From Smallanthus sonchifolius (lineage: Eukaryota; Streptophyta; Magnoliopsida; Asterales; Asteraceae), in assembly GCA_023525975.1 (NCBI GenBank), contig CM042018.1:79739001-79803000 (forward strand): a stretch of 64,000 bases of DNA, given 5' to 3'. The number at the start of each line of letters is the position of its first letter. Within the stretch, counting starts at the first letter, position 1. This document shows, piece after piece, positions 10,900-22,900 of the stretch. A model generated the notes under the pieces. The model ran no database searches, was not told the DNA's origin, and saw nothing but the letters and a program-made list of their open reading frames with translations. Made by a program: the position numbers and the translations under genes.

Positions 10900-11400
10900 T
10901 GAGAAGCCTCAAAAGCCAAGAGTAGAGCTTATACTCTGACAACCGAAGAGGCTAAAGCATTACCAGACGTAGTATCCGGTACGTTCCTTGTTAACCATGT
11001 ACTTGTTACTATGTTATTTGATTCTGGTGCAAGTAGAAGTTTTGTATCCGTAGATTTTTATCCTTCCTTAAATAAACCTACATTAAGATTAGACGAAACT
11101 TTTGAAGTCGAAACGGCTATCGGGAAAACAATGAAAGTAGCGGAAGTCATTCAAGATTGTTCTATCGATCTTGAAGAACACAGATTTCCCGTTAGACTAT
11201 ATTAGATGATCCTCGAAGGATTTAATATAGTCTTGGGAATGGACTTGTTAGCAGCAAAGATGTCTAGATCCTTTGCAACCAGAAAGCAGTTCAGATACAG
11301 ACTACCGACGACGATTGGATTACGATTCAAGGGGATAAGATAAGATCAGCCGTTAGAATTATTTCCATGATGAAAGTTATGAAGTTTATGACTAGAGGCA
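10900..11400 (+). pseudogene. Gypsy aspartic protease, element A (broken)
   Basis: Continues the gag frame. The catalytic motif LFDSGASRSFV is at about 11,014-11,046 and the family motif FNIVLGMDLLA near 11,221-11,250, where the usual Trp is Leu. There is an in-frame stop at 11,203, and a frameshift near 11,260-11,330 moves the frame into RT. The enzyme would cleave the Gag-Pol polyprotein in the particle. Confidence 0.75.
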
Positions 11401-13115
11401 ATGAGGCCTACCTAGCATACGCTATCGATTCCAAAGTAAAAACTAAGGAATTAAAAGACGTGCTATTAGTTTGTGATTTTCCTGATGTCTTCCCAGAAAA
11501 GTTACCAGGAATACCTCTAGAAAGAGAAGTGGAGTTTTGAATCGACTTAGTGCCTGGTGCTAAGCCTATAGCTAAGGCACTATATCGTCTAGCTCCATCA
11601 GAAATGAAGGAACTAATGTCATAACTACAAGAGTTGTTAGATAGAGGTTTCATAAGACCGAGTATCTCGCCTTGGGGTGCTTTGGTTCTTTTCATGAAAA
11701 AGAAAGATGGTATTATGCGTATGTGCATAGACTATCGAGAGCTGAATAAGCTTATAATCAAGAATAAATACACATTGCCTAGGATAGATGACTTGTTCGA
11801 CCAATTGCAAGGAGCAAGATGGTTCTCAAAGATTGATCTAAGTTCGGGTTATCATCAATTAAAATTAAGGGATGAAGATATCCCAAAGAAGGCTTTCTGT
11901 ACAAGATATGGACATTATGAGTTCTTAGTAATGTCATTAAGTTTGACTAATGCCCCTGCTGCATTCATGGACCTCATGAATAGGGTTTGTCGACCAATGT
12001 TGGACCGATCTGTGATTGTGTTCATTGATGATATTCTAATTTACTCAAAGAAAGAAGGAGATCATGCATGTCATCTCAAGGAAGTGCTGGAAACTCTGAG
12101 GAAAGAGAAGTTATATGCAAAATTCTCTAATTGTGCGTTTCGGCTCCGAGAAGTTCAGTTCTTGGGTCATGTGATAAACGCAGAAGGAATTCTGGTAGAT
12201 CTTTCAAAGATAGAAACAGTGATAAAATGGAACCCGCCAAAGACACCTATAGAAATACGTAGTTTCTTAGGTTTGGCTGGTTACTATAGGAGGTTTATTC
12301 AAGACTTCTCCAAGATTGCGAGCCCGTTAATAAAACTCACGAAGAAGGAGACAAAGTTTGTATGGGGAGCGGATCAAGAAAATGCTTTTCAAAAGTTAAA
12401 AAAGAAATTGACTCAGGCTCTGGTGTTATCTTTACCGGAAGGAACAGAGGATCTGGTAGTTTACTCTGATGCTTCCTATCAGGGATTGGGGTGTGTATTA
12501 ATGCAAAGAGGCGAGGTTATAGCTTATGCTTCATGGCAACTCAAACCCAATGAAACTAACTACCCGACCCATGATTTACAATTAACTACAGTAGTATTTG
12601 CACTTAAAATATGGAGACACTATCTATATGGAGTTAAGTGCACAATCTACACAGACCATAAAAGCTTGAAGTATTTCTTTGAGCAAAAAGATCTAAACAT
12701 GAGGCAGCGAAGATGGTTAGAACTCATAAAGGATTATGACTGTGAAATTCTATATCACCCAAGAAAAGCCAATGTGGTGGCAGATGCTCTAAGCCGTAAA
12801 GAAAAGCATCCTCCTATCAGGGTAAAGTCATATAAGTTAGTTATAACTCCTGACTTTATGACTCAGCTTAGGAATGTCCAGATAGACGCATTAAAAGCTA
12901 AAAATGTTAAGAAGGAGAGAATGGATGGACAAGAAAAATACTTGGAAGAGTACGAGTATGGAGTTAAGATTCGATTCGGCCATATGTGGATACCACATAT
13001 AGGTGAATTCAGAATTAAAGTTTTAGATGAAGCTTATAAGTCTCGATATTTGATTCATCCGGGTACTACAAAATGTACCAAGATCTACACCAAGATTAGT
13101 GGTGGCCCGGTATGA
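11401..13115 (+). pseudogene. pol: Gypsy reverse transcriptase and RNase H, element A
   Basis: Reverse transcriptase followed by RNase H, in the gypsy order. After stops at 11,538 and 11,623, the frame is open for 493 codons (11,634-13,115). It begins with FIRPSISPWGALVLFMKKKDG and contains the catalytic FIDDILIYS (12,021-12,047), LGHVINAEGI, RSFLGLAGYYRRFI, RNase H VYSDASYQGLGCVLMQ (about 12,460-12,507), TDHKSL and NVVADALSRKE. The residues seen in these core motifs are normal for the family. The frame enters the integrase zinc-binding region (HPGTTK) and shifts near 13,085. This is one of the best preserved coding blocks in the window. Confidence 0.9.
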
Positions 13116-14310
13116 GATTCGATGTCATGAAATATGTGGCTAAGTGCTTGACTTGTTCTCAAGTCAAAGCAGAACATCAAAAGCCTTATGGAAAATTGCA
13201 ACGATTAGACATTCCAGAATAGAAATGGGAACATATCACTATGGACTTCATAACTAAGCTACCAAAAACAGCTAAAGGTTATGATACCATATGGGTGATA
13301 GTTGATAGGCTAACTAAGAGTGCTCATTTCTTACCAATACGTGAGACTTACTCTTCATAAAAGTTAGCATAGGCGTTTATCAAAGAAATTGTTTCAAGGC
13401 ATGGAGTGCCAATTTCAATTATATCTGACAGAGACACGCGTTTCACGTCACGTTTCTGGAAGAAGTTCCTTGAAGAGATGGGGACTAAGTTATTGATTAG
13501 CACAACATATCATCCTCAAATGGATGGTCAAAGTGAAAGTACTGTTCAAACACTTGAAGATATGTTGCGTGCTTGTATAGTTGACTTCGGTGGAAGTTGG
13601 AATAATCATCTACCTTTGGTAGAATTCTCGTATAACAACAGCTATCATACAAGTATTGGCATGTCGCTATATGAAATGTTATATGGGAGAAGATGTAGAA
13701 CTCCCATATGTTGGGGAGAAGTTGGACAGAAAGAACTTGGAAGCAAAGAAATTGTCCAAGCAACAAGTATAAAGTTAGATCAGATTAGAATTCGTCTGAA
13801 AGCTGCTCAGGTCCGACAAAAATCCTATACAGATAAAAGGCGAAGACCGATAGAATTCCAAGTTGGAGACTATATTGAAAGTATCTCCATGGAAAGGAAT
13901 CATTATATTCAGAAAGAGAGGAAAGTTAGGTCCAAGATTTATTGGACCATTTAAGATCTTAGCTCGAGTAGGGAAGTTTGCTTATAGACTGGAATTGCCA
14001 GATGAGTTGAGTGGAATTCACTTAACATTCCATGTATCACACTTGCGAAAGTGTTTGGCATACGAAACTTCTCATGTACCACTGAATGACATTGAAATAG
14101 ATGAAAGATTGAATTATGTCGAGAAACCAATGGCAATACTCGACTTGAAAGAAAAGGCATTACGAAATAAAGTAATCAGACAAGCGAAAGTTCAGTGGCA
14201 GCATCGAAATGGATCTGAAGCCACATGGGAAACAGAGGAAGAAATGGGGCAGCCTTATCCCTACTTATTTGAGAAAGTGTCCGGTTTCGAGGACGAAACC
14301 TTTGTAAGGG
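13116..14310 (+). pseudogene. Gypsy integrase with chromodomain-like C-terminus, element A
   Basis: Integrase joins the cDNA to the chromosome. CLTCSQVKAEHQKP (near 13,150-13,190) completes the HHCC finger. The DD35E core is readable: TMDFITKLP near 13,240, SDRDTRFTSRFW near 13,425, VEFSYNNSYH near 13,618. Stops lie at 13,220, 13,358 and 13,370, and a frameshift near 13,865 moves the C-terminus to a second frame. The tail has GPFKILARVG, FHVSHLRKCL and a chromodomain-like VQWQHRNGSEATWE block near 14,190-14,235. The frame has no stop before the 3' LTR. A chromodomain often steers insertion to heterochromatin, in keeping with the nested setting. Confidence 0.85.
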
Positions 14311-14318
14311 GGGAGATT
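14305..14318 (+). promoter_or_regulatory. Polypurine tract of element A
   Basis: A purine run, AAGGGGGGAGA, directly before the TGTAACACC start of the 3' LTR. It would prime plus-strand synthesis. Confidence 0.8.
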
Positions 14319-15503
14319 TGTAACACCCCAATTTTTAAACGGACTAAAATAGTCATTTGATAAAACCCTAGGGGGTTAAGGTAATATTATGTTAAAGTAT
14401 AAGGGTTAAAATATAATTGGATCAAATTTCAAGGACTAAAAGTGAAAATTTAGGAAAGTGGGCAGATGTCGGACCGACATCTCAAGGATAACGGTCCGCT
14501 ACGTAGGGGAAAAGGGATCATTCAGGAGATGACACATGTCGGTGACTAATCGCTGAGAACTGACACGTGGAGGACCGATAACGGACCGACATAGGATCCT
14601 TTCCGCTAGCCACAATTCATTCCTAGCGGAACGACATGAAAGGGATAACGGTCGTTATGTGCCCGTTAAGCAAATTACACCGCCACACTGGATAGCGGAC
14701 CGACATGTATATAGATAACGGTCCGCTATGAACCCGTCGGAGAGCCAATAAATAGTTGGACCTTGTGATCGATTTTAGAATATCTCAAACACCAACACAC
14801 CTCACAAAACACACACTTAACCTAGGGAAGCGTGCCCCAAGCCCCGGTTCGCGTAGGGAAGTCCGGTTTCCAGCTTTTCGAGCACAATACGCAGGAGATA
14901 GTTCTGAGGTAAGGTTCTTACTAGTTCCTAATGACTTGGTTATTTCCACTAAGCTTGGAAGTTATGATTTAGAGATGTTATAATGACTTAGGACCTGATC
15001 CAAAACTCGTTGTACTGCTCACATTAGCACGAAAAGGCTATTTAAACGAACATGAAGTTAAATGTGAGTTCTATGATGCCCCTTTTAAGTGTTTTTAAAT
15101 GTTTTGGGCATGATACACGTGTTATGAATGTGTTTAGATACTGTATGCCACTGATTTAAATCTTTGAGCCAGTATCCATGATGTTGCAAGGAATGTTTTA
15201 TGTTATAAAATAAAAGGTAACTTTCCTACCGGTATGTAGTTATCTAACAAACGGAATGTTCTGTCTAAGGAAATAGTGGTGTATAAATCCCCCGTGGACA
15301 CGTCATTCTTTCCAGGGAACATATCTGTTGGAGGTACTACTCTAGAAGGATAACCACCTTGTTTTTATTAAAGGAAAGGATGATGATTTTGATATGTGAA
15401 ATGTTTTAAGACTTATCGTGATTTACCAAGATAAGCGATGATGAAAGGATGTCATTGGCAGTGATTGCATTGACATGAAATGGTTTGACCATTTTGGTCT
15501 GTA
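14319..15503 (+). repeat. 3' LTR of element A, truncated
   Basis: Matches 7,834 to about 8,991 of the 5' LTR. An extra ~32 bp (GATAAAACCC..ATATTAT) near 14,357-14,390 is absent from the 5' copy. It stops after TTTTGGTCTGTA at 15,503, so roughly 540 bp of the right end is missing. Palindrome array at 14,465-14,729; hairpin module at 15,216-15,359. Confidence 0.8.
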
Positions 15504-18309
15504 AAGGATTCTAGGAACATCGTCTTAGACGAACACTAAGGTCCGAACTAGAAAACCCGGTTAAGTGCATACACCGCGTGTACCACAAACTCGATAAATA
15601 ACGGAAAATTTTAATTTCTTGAAATTAATTTTTATATCTAAATTTGGTTGAGAAATATGTTTTATATATTTATATGTGCTAACTTTTGTGATTTTTGATT
15701 AAACTAACGATCACAGGTGGTTCACCCGGTATAACTTTTTAAATTTTTTTAAAGTTTTTATGTTTAAAAAATTATCAAAATTAATTATTTTAGATACTAG
15801 ATTTTTATGTTTGGATAAAAGTATTTATTAAAGTGTTTAGGGGTGTAATTTTCAAAAAAAATGGGTAACTTTATAAAATTTTCTTTTATTAATCTAAGAC
15901 TTCATCTTCACCTATAAATACCCATCTCACCCTCTTTTCCCCTTCTTTTTCCCTGTTCCAAATCAGCCCAAATCTCTCATCCACACCCAAATATTCTCAT
16001 TTTCAAAATTCTCTTAAGAACTCCACCCATTTCACCTTTGATTCTTGGTTTTAGTTGATTTTAGCTAGCTTTGATCTTTATTCTTGTGTTTAGAAGCTAA
16101 AACATCATGATTTTTATGTTTAATTTTCTGTTTTAATGGTTGCACGTGTTCTCAAGAACACACACACACTCACTTTGACATTTAAAATTTTGTGTTTTAT
16201 GAGTTTTAAAGCTTAATGCTTGCATTTTAACAAGGATTTATGGATGAAAACTAGTTTTAATCATCCACAATGAGTTATCATTAAAAATCTTGAAAAAATT
16301 TGATGATCAAAATGTATGAACACTTGGTGTTCATACAAGTGTTCATCTTGATTAAAAAGGGGATTTTGAGTTTTTTTGTCTTTGGATTGAACCACATTGT
16401 GATTGTAGGTAAAATATCAAGAAATCATAGGGATTTAGCATCCAACAACAATTGAAGGTACAATTTAAGATTTAACTTGTTAGTTAGTTTGAATGTTCAA
16501 GAACATGCTTGTTCTTGATGATTTAAAAAAAAATTTATTTAGCATCCAAATTCATTTTTAAACAGAAGTATAAGTATTAAAACAAAGACCTGGAAAGTTT
16601 GGCAAATTAACTCTTTATAAATTATTTATAAGAATTAATACAACTTTAATACATGGAAATTGGGAAAAATACTTTGGAGTTTTAGAAAAATATGGAATTT
16701 TGTCAGTAGGTACTATATAATGAAATATGACTCCTGCCTAAATTTCGTGATAATTGGAGTTGTATAAGTGGGTGTTTGGTATTTATGAAGATTAAACAAA
16801 TGAAATTGAGATCATATACTTCTGGACAACGTTTGGACTTGAAACTTTTAATGGAAACTCATATGGACTAAAACTAACTTGGTGAAGTTATGACAAGTTT
16901 AACTATTTTTCCCGAATTTGTTAAATTTTAATAATATTATATTCATAATAATTAATATGGATAATCAAAAATTATGAAAATTGGTCCAAAATTATCTTTC
17001 ACATATATTAACAATTGGTAAAAGTTTGAAGCATTAATGTTGTGTCCAAGTATGGTTTTAAAATTTTGGGTGATTAAATCTTTATAAAAATGGCAATTTT
17101 ATGAACTTTTTATATAAAAATAAAATTTATAAAAGTTTTATAAAGTTTTGGTCAGAAGATATAACTTATTAAGAACATAATTTTGGACTTTTAATTTGGA
17201 TGCTAAAATCATACTAAAACCCTAATTTTGGACGAATCGGATTTTTAAACCGTAAACCGGACTTTACGTGCGTAACCACGTTTTTGGACAAACGAAACCG
17301 TGACTTGAGATTTTATCACATATAAATTTATAGCTACTGATGTATTTTATTAAAAACTTAAATTTTAAGTTTTAAAGTCACGAATTTATATAAAAGCAGG
17401 TTTTACAACAGTAAGCGGTTCGGGTTTTGGGTATTCAACCGACTGCATAGCCACTTTTGTTTTGTTGACTTATTCACACACGTTAGGTGTCCTAAATGCA
17501 TTTTTCGTCTACTTGGTTAGTAGGACAAAGTTAGGACATCATATTTGCTGTTTCTTGTGTTAACCGTACTTTTTGCATTACCGCGTTCAGGTGAGTTTCG
17601 CGGCCCCACTTTACATTTTACTGTTTTACGGGGGAAAAGTTGTTTCACTCTGCATGTTGTTACTTGAGATTAGGATTACCTGGGTTTACTTATAAATGCA
17701 TTAAGTCCCCACTTTAACGCAACCAATTAGCTTGGATAGCCGATGAGAATTATATATAGTACTATTTGGGTTGACACCCCCGCCCAGGGTTGGTCGCGCC
17801 AACCAGAATTGTAGGGTCATTTGTGCGCATAATTAGGCATAGTAGGTGCTCGCATTTGACAACTTGATCCAGGGGCAACAACTAGTCTGGCGGTTTTGAT
17901 TGTGGCTCAGGGTAATTAATCTTAACACGTGTACATGACTATTTGCGGGAGGATTACATTTAAATTTTGATTACTTACCTTTTCTTATCGAGTCGCAAAA
18001 ACTGCGTACTCACCAACTATTTCTATAGTTGACCCGTTTTCGAAATATGTTTTTCAGGTAAACAATTATGGGGATCATGAGCTTTAAATGGCTTGCTTTT
18101 GGGAAGAATTATTATTGTTGACTTTTGGTTGTAGTCGGGCGTTTTAGACACTTTGTATTGATTCAGGATTTTCATGTATTCGTACTTTCGTTAGAAGCAT
18201 GTAGTATGGTTCAATGTAATACACAATATTCCTTTTAGTTTCTCTTGTACTTGTGTTCAGTGCGATATACCGGTTATATCCCGTACTTCCACCTTAGCAG
18301 GGTGTGACA

Positions 18310-18408
18310 ACAAATGTGGTAAATAGTTGTAACTAGATTGTGATTAATAGTCAAACTCGAATGTGCAAATGTGGTAGATATGTGTAATTAGACTATGTGG
18401 TTAATAGT
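18310..18408 (+). repeat. Minisatellite of E, middle part
   Basis: Continues the TGTGGTAAATAGT repeat interrupted at 7,770. It ends with ATAGT (18,404-18,408), the left target duplication of the copia element; the repeat resumes at 31,861. Confidence 0.7.
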
Positions 18409-18921
18409 TGTTGAAGCACTTTTGTGTGACAAACACTCTGGATAGAGTCTTAGTTTTGCACTTTCATTGTATGTATTTGTCTTTGTTTGTAAGTGTCTAT
18501 ATGTATTAGTTATTGAGTTGTATTTACTAATGCATGTTGATAGTTGCTGAAATCTCTAAGTGTTTTGCGCACTTGTATGTGCGCAGGAATTAGTTCTTGC
18601 GTACTTAGCAAGTACGCAAGAATACCTTGCGTACTTGCTAAGTACGCATGAGCAATTTGCCCTGCGCACTTGCTAAGTGCGCAGAGATCAGGTCGTGTAT
18701 AAATATGATAGGTTGACAGTAGACAAGTAGGTAGTCATATACACAGACATTGTATACTCAGTATTTCTCTCTGTAACCTTCAAGTGTTTATAATAGACGA
18801 AAGTTTAAAGTGATTCTCTTGTCGGTTTACTTTGTGTTGTAAGACTCTCCACCTAGTCACGGGCATTCCGACTCAGGAACGCACTTGCATGTGACGATCC
18901 GCCACACCCGAGGGACCTACT
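18409..18921 (+). repeat. 5' LTR of the copia element
   Basis: Starts TGTTGAAGCAC and ends CCTACT (the 3' copy ends CCTACA). Palindromes of the GCGTACTTAGCAAGTACGC type lie at 18,566-18,684, directly before TATAAATA at 18,698-18,705. It lacks 11 bp present in the 3' LTR (near 31,787-31,800), probably a later deletion. Confidence 0.93.
18566..18684. promoter_or_regulatory. Palindrome array before TATA, copia 5' LTR
   Basis: Four palindromes: TTGCGCACTTGTATGTGCGCA, CTTGCGTACTTAGCAAGTACG with its mirror end, a third of the same type with CTTGCTAAG centre, and TGCGCACTTGCTAAGTGCGC. The TATA box begins 14 bp after the last. The 3' LTR copy is 31,488-31,605 with TATAAATAG at 31,621. Weaker copies lie in the leader (19,235-19,455) and before the extra frame (27,190-27,336). 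Confidence 0.7.
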
Positions 18922-18923
18922 AG

Positions 18924-18936
18924 TGGTATCAGATCT
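18924..18936 (+). promoter_or_regulatory. Primer-binding site of the copia element
   Basis: TGGTATCAGATC, two bases after the LTR end, complementary to the 3' end of initiator-Met tRNA except near its last bases. Confidence 0.8.
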
Positions 18937-19234
18937 TTGCTCTTGATTTCGAGTGTTGTGAGTGTGTTTGGAGAGTTTTTTTATAGAGACTTTACAAGCA
19001 AAAGTGGGTATTTTTGTTGATTTTTGTGATAAAATAGGGGTAGCTCTTGAGCACTATTTTAGAAGCAAAAATCACTCAAAAACTCAACTTTTGTTGTGTA
19101 TTTTAGTGCTTTGAGAAACAAAGGTTGGTTAGAAACAAGTTTCTGACCCTTTATGTCATTATGTTTGTTCATCTGTCCGATTTTTGCCATCTCCGGTAAA
19201 ATTCCAATGACCGGAATAGTTTGGTGAGAGTTGG

Positions 19235-19455
19235 TGAAAAGGTTATCTGCGTACTTACCTTTTCTGGCAAAAAGTTCAGCCTTGCTGCGTACTTATCAAG
19301 TACACAAGACTAATCTTTTTACGTACTTAAGTTAAACCCTGCGTACTTATCTTCTACTCCTGCGTACTTATCAAATACGCAAGAGCAAATCATAAGTGCG
19401 CAAGACCATTTCTCTAAGTGCGCAAGGGCTGTATCAAGTGCGCAAGTGTCTTTGA
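19235..19455 (+). repeat. Half-palindrome array in the copia leader
   Basis: Seven or more copies of TGCGTACTTA, TATCAAGTAC or AAGTGCGCAAG in the 220 bp before gag. Most are half-sites, not full palindromes. Together with the LTR and the 27.2-kb array they place the same motif upstream of both main reading frames. Confidence 0.6.
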
Positions 19456-19484
19456 CCTTTCTGAAATTTCACTAAGTGTTCACC

Positions 19485-21143
19485 ATGTCAAATCTTCAGA
19501 ACCTCAGTAACCTTCTGAACTATGACAACGAGATCGGAACACCTCAGAAACCTCCAAAGTTGCTAAATGTAAATGATTATTCTAACTGGAAAGCACGCTT
19601 TGAGCATTACATTTCTTATAACCATTCTTCGTTATGGATACCAATTCTAGAGGGATATAAGCATCCCACACACCTTTACCTTGATGAAGTAATGCCCAAG
19701 CCTATCTCTAAACTCGATGAAGAAGAAAAGAAAGTTTATGATCGAGAGAAGAAGGCTCACGGTTCTATCACTATGGCCTTGACTAGGGAGTTGTTCCACA
19801 GTTTCAGAGGATATGATAACTCTAAGGATCTCTGGAAGGCATTACAGAAAAGATTCGAGGGCAATAGTGACATCAAGAAAAGTAAGCGGGATCTCCTCAG
19901 GAAGCAGTATGAGTGCTTCAGATTTCTGGAGAACGAATCTATAGATGAGCTCATCTCTAGATTCTATCATCTGCAGACTGAGTTGAAATATTTTGAGCTA
20001 AAGTATCCTGATGAAGAATTAGTTGAAAAGTTTCTGGATGCTTTGCCACCCAAGTTTGAGATGTATACAACCCTGATGAGAGAAAATTCTAAGTTCTATG
20101 AGATGACAATTGATGAGGCAATTGGAAAGGTTTAACCTCATGACATGAACCTAAAAAGGAAAGAGAGCTCAGGAAGACCTCAGATACAAGACCCGTCTAT
20201 GTATCATGGGACGTCTTCTACAACCAAGTCATCGGGCTCTGGAATTGCCCTGTTCTCAGGAAACTCTCATGAGGAAGAAACTGTAAAGGCTTGTGGTGGT
20301 CATGCATGCTATGTGGCATCTGGTTCTGGATCTCATCATCAGAACTCCTCAAGAAATCCTTCTCCCACATCTTCAGCTAACCAATCAGTAGTAGCCAAGA
20401 TAGCTGAAGATCATGTGGCTTTATTCTCTTCATGCATGCTTGCCTATGAGAACTTCATTGGCGGCAAGCTAACGGATCCTGAAACAATAGAAGAAGACTT
20501 CAATCAGGTGGATCTGGATGATATGGAGGACATGGATATTCAGTGGAATATGGCCATGATATTGAGGAGAGCCAAGCGTTTCCTGAATAGAACTGGCCAA
20601 AAGTTCATTGGTGGCCATTCTAATACCAAGGTTGGTTTTGACAAATCCAAGGCCAAGTGCTACAAGTGTCTGAACTTTGGACACTTTGCTCGTGAATGTC
20701 AAAAGGACAGAGCACCGACTTCGGGTTTCACCAAACCTAGCCAAGGAAACAACCAAGGCTACAACAACTCAAACAACCACAATCAAAGCCAAGGTGGAAC
20801 GTCCAATGCATTGGTAGCTCAACAGGACGATAGCTTTGATTGGGGCGTTCATCTGGAGGATGCTTTTATTGCACAAACTCAGGTTGGTCTCATGGCTGAG
20901 GTTATGGAAATGATGGAAGCCGAGGAAAGGGAAGCTTCTGTGGCTGATCCAGAAGAGTCTACAACTGTTGTTGTCCTCATGGCTATCGGAGAGGCATCAC
21001 ATTCATCGAATGAGGTAGTTTCTAATCCTTTTACTGTCATTTCTTGTTCCAAATGTCTAGGCTTAAAATTTGGAAACTCTAAGCTTCAATACAAAGAAAA
21101 CGAAAAACGATTTAAAGATTCAATTGAAACGTTGAAGAAATAA
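19485..21143 (+). pseudogene. gag: Copia gag with first CCHC knuckle
   Basis: Capsid/nucleocapsid protein of the copia particle. I choose ATG 19,485 (ACCATGT context) over an upstream in-frame one at 19,476. The UBN2-like gag core occupies codons 20-215, with PPKLLNVNDYSNWKARFEHYI at its start and LPPKFEMYTTLMREN near its end. A single in-frame stop (20,133) separates it from the continuation at 20,145, which has a Ser-rich linker and a CCHC knuckle, CYKCLNFGHFAREC (20,658-20,699). A further stop lies at 21,141. The frame is the same throughout, so damage so far is nonsense only. Confidence 0.85.
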
Positions 21144-21164
21144 AAACTTGATTATTCAATTAAA

Positions 21165-22565
21165 ATGAGCGATCAACAGCTTCACTTGGATATTGCATAT
21201 AAGGGGTTAGAGAAAAGGAACAATGAGATTAACAAGCTGCAAAATGAGATCTTGCAGTTGAAATGTACTAATGAGAAGTTGAAAAATTCTCGTTTTGTGT
21301 TGGAACACTACGAATCTGTAGTGAGACAAATGAATGGCTTAGGGTTGGGTACTAATGCCATTCCTCCACCAGTTAGCTGGAAATTTGTCAACGACTTAGT
21401 AGACATTGATCTAACTTGCCTTGATGAGTCCTCAGGTAAGGATGATTCCTCTAAGAAGGATGATTCCTCAAGTAAGGCCAACTCCGTATCTGATGAGGAG
21501 TTCTTTACTGCTTCTGATGATGGGTCGGTTAACACCTACGCTGAAGAAGTAGTATATGAGGATTTGTTATCTAAACAGAAAATCAAGAAAAACATTATCA
21601 CTAATAGTGACAATTGTATTTTAACTGAACCCGATATCATTGAATCAAATGATAAATTAAAGGTAATGCTTTATGTGGGGTATAAAAATCTTAATCAAGT
21701 TAAGAAAGAAGCTTTTTCAGCTCACTATGGGCTTGGTTTTAAAGAAAATTTGCAAAAATACTATACTCCCAAAAACCAATCTATATCGGGTCAAACTCAT
21801 GTTCACAAACCAACTCCTCCTGCTCATCATGCTGAGTCATCTAATGCCAGATCAAATGAGCCTTATAGGAGGACTTACACAGACAAGAGGACTTGCTTTC
21901 ACTGTGGTATGGTTGGTCACATTTTTGTGAACTGCCCTTCTAAGAACCAAGGGAAACGGCCTATTGTTTCACAACCGGCTGTCATCCCTATGTCACCACC
22001 AGTGAAACATCCCACAAGTCCAAAGACAAATGTGGTGAAACCACCAGTAAAACCGATGGTAAAGCCAAAGATAACCTCTAAGGCTAAACCGTCTGTTTCA
22101 AGAAAGGGAAAGCAACCTGCTATACCTTGTGTATCTACCTCTGGTAGTACACCTACTAGTGAGAAATCTGTGGTGAAAATCTCTAAGCCACAGAGGAGGA
22201 GAAGGAAAAAGAGGTTGAGAAAGCTTGAACATCTGACTGGAGTTCAATCAGGTGAAGCTTCCATTAGTTCACCGGTTGTTGTTGAACCTAAGTCTACGGT
22301 TCAAGTTAAGAAACAGAAGAGGTCCTAGACTGCCAAATCTAAAAGTTCTCAATCTCCTAGTCCTAACTCTTATAAAGATTCATCCATTTTGAACAGTCAC
22401 GACTATGAGTTAAAAGAGGTTGTTTAATTTGAAAAAGATGGACGACCCAAGACCACTATGGCTTGGCTCTCCAAATCTAACTAATTCTTTTTGTGACTCG
22501 TGCAGGGACATCCGAAGGGTACTATCTCTAACCGTTGGTATGTAGATAGTGGATACTCCTGACAC
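21165..22565 (+). pseudogene. Copia gag-pol linker with coiled coil and second CCHC knuckle
   Basis: Same frame as gag. Residues 1-50 look like a coiled coil (heptad-like Leu/Ile spacing, Glu/Lys rich). An acidic Ser/Asp stretch contains duplicated DDSSKKDDSS. A second CCHC knuckle, CFHCGMVGHIFVNC, lies at 21,894-21,935, and a Pro/Lys-rich basic tail ends at the stop at 22,326. More stops lie between 22,428 and 22,565. Two knuckles far apart are unusual for the short copia lineages and fit the long SIRE-type Gag. Confidence 0.7.
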
Positions 22566-22900
22566 ATGACAGGAAACATGGCCTTGCTTCAAGACGTGAA
22601 ACCATTCAGAGGCGGCTATGTGGCCTTTGCTGGAGAGAAAGGCGGTAGTATCACGTGTCAAGGCGTGGTGTCAAATGGTTGTGTCAGCTTTGACAATGTC
22701 AACTTTTGCGAGCAGCTGAAGCATAACCTGTTGAGTGTCTCCCAAATGTGCGACAAGGAGTACTCAGTGATGTTTGACAAGAATGAATGCTTGATACTCA
22801 AACCTGGTTTTGAGGTTCCTGAAGATTGGATTCTGATGAGAGCGCCAAGGACAAACGATACCTATCAGATTGATATGAGCGTGGCAACAACCACCTCATC
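22530..22900 (+). pseudogene. Copia aspartic protease (broken)
   Basis: WYVDSG, the catalytic aspartate motif, lies at about 22,537-22,554, but the Cys that normally follows is Tyr and the next-but-one codon is a stop (22,559). The frame reopens at 22,566 with HMTG nearby and continues through KHNLLSVSQMCD and YSVMFDKNECLI, as in the C-terminal part of copia protease. Would process the Gag-Pol polyprotein. Confidence 0.75.

Larger units (their letters stand above)
7834..15503 (+). mobile_element. Element A: degenerate Ty3/gypsy retrotransposon
   Basis: A gypsy element inserted in LTR F. It contains a 5' LTR (7,834-about 9,530), gag (9,730 on), protease, RT-RNaseH, integrase with a chromodomain-like C-terminus, a PPT (14,305-14,318) and a 3' LTR (14,319-15,503). 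The 3' LTR is cut short at 15,503, where it joins sequence that also occurs inverted at 9,535-9,650. The left flank is TTTAA; no clean right duplication can be given because the right end is lost. Domain order and the C-terminal HRNGSEATWE motif fit a chromovirus-type element. Confidence 0.8.
7770..18309 (+). mobile_element. LTR F (solo LTR or lone LTR), split by element A
   Basis: The left piece (7,770-7,833) starts TGTGACAACC. The right piece (15,504-18,309) ends GGTGTGACA. The flanks GCATA and ACAAA match at only three of five positions, in keeping with an old insertion. The right piece has TATAAATA at 15,913-15,920, a CT-rich leader (15,930-16,010), a donor-like CAG|GTGAGTTTC at 17,588-17,599, and ACTCACCAAC..GTTGAC..TTTTTCAG at 18,008-18,057. 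GGCCCC after the donor and GGTCGCGCCAACC near 17,795 resemble positions in the D LTR, so F and D are distantly related families. No internal region or second F LTR is seen. Confidence 0.6.
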
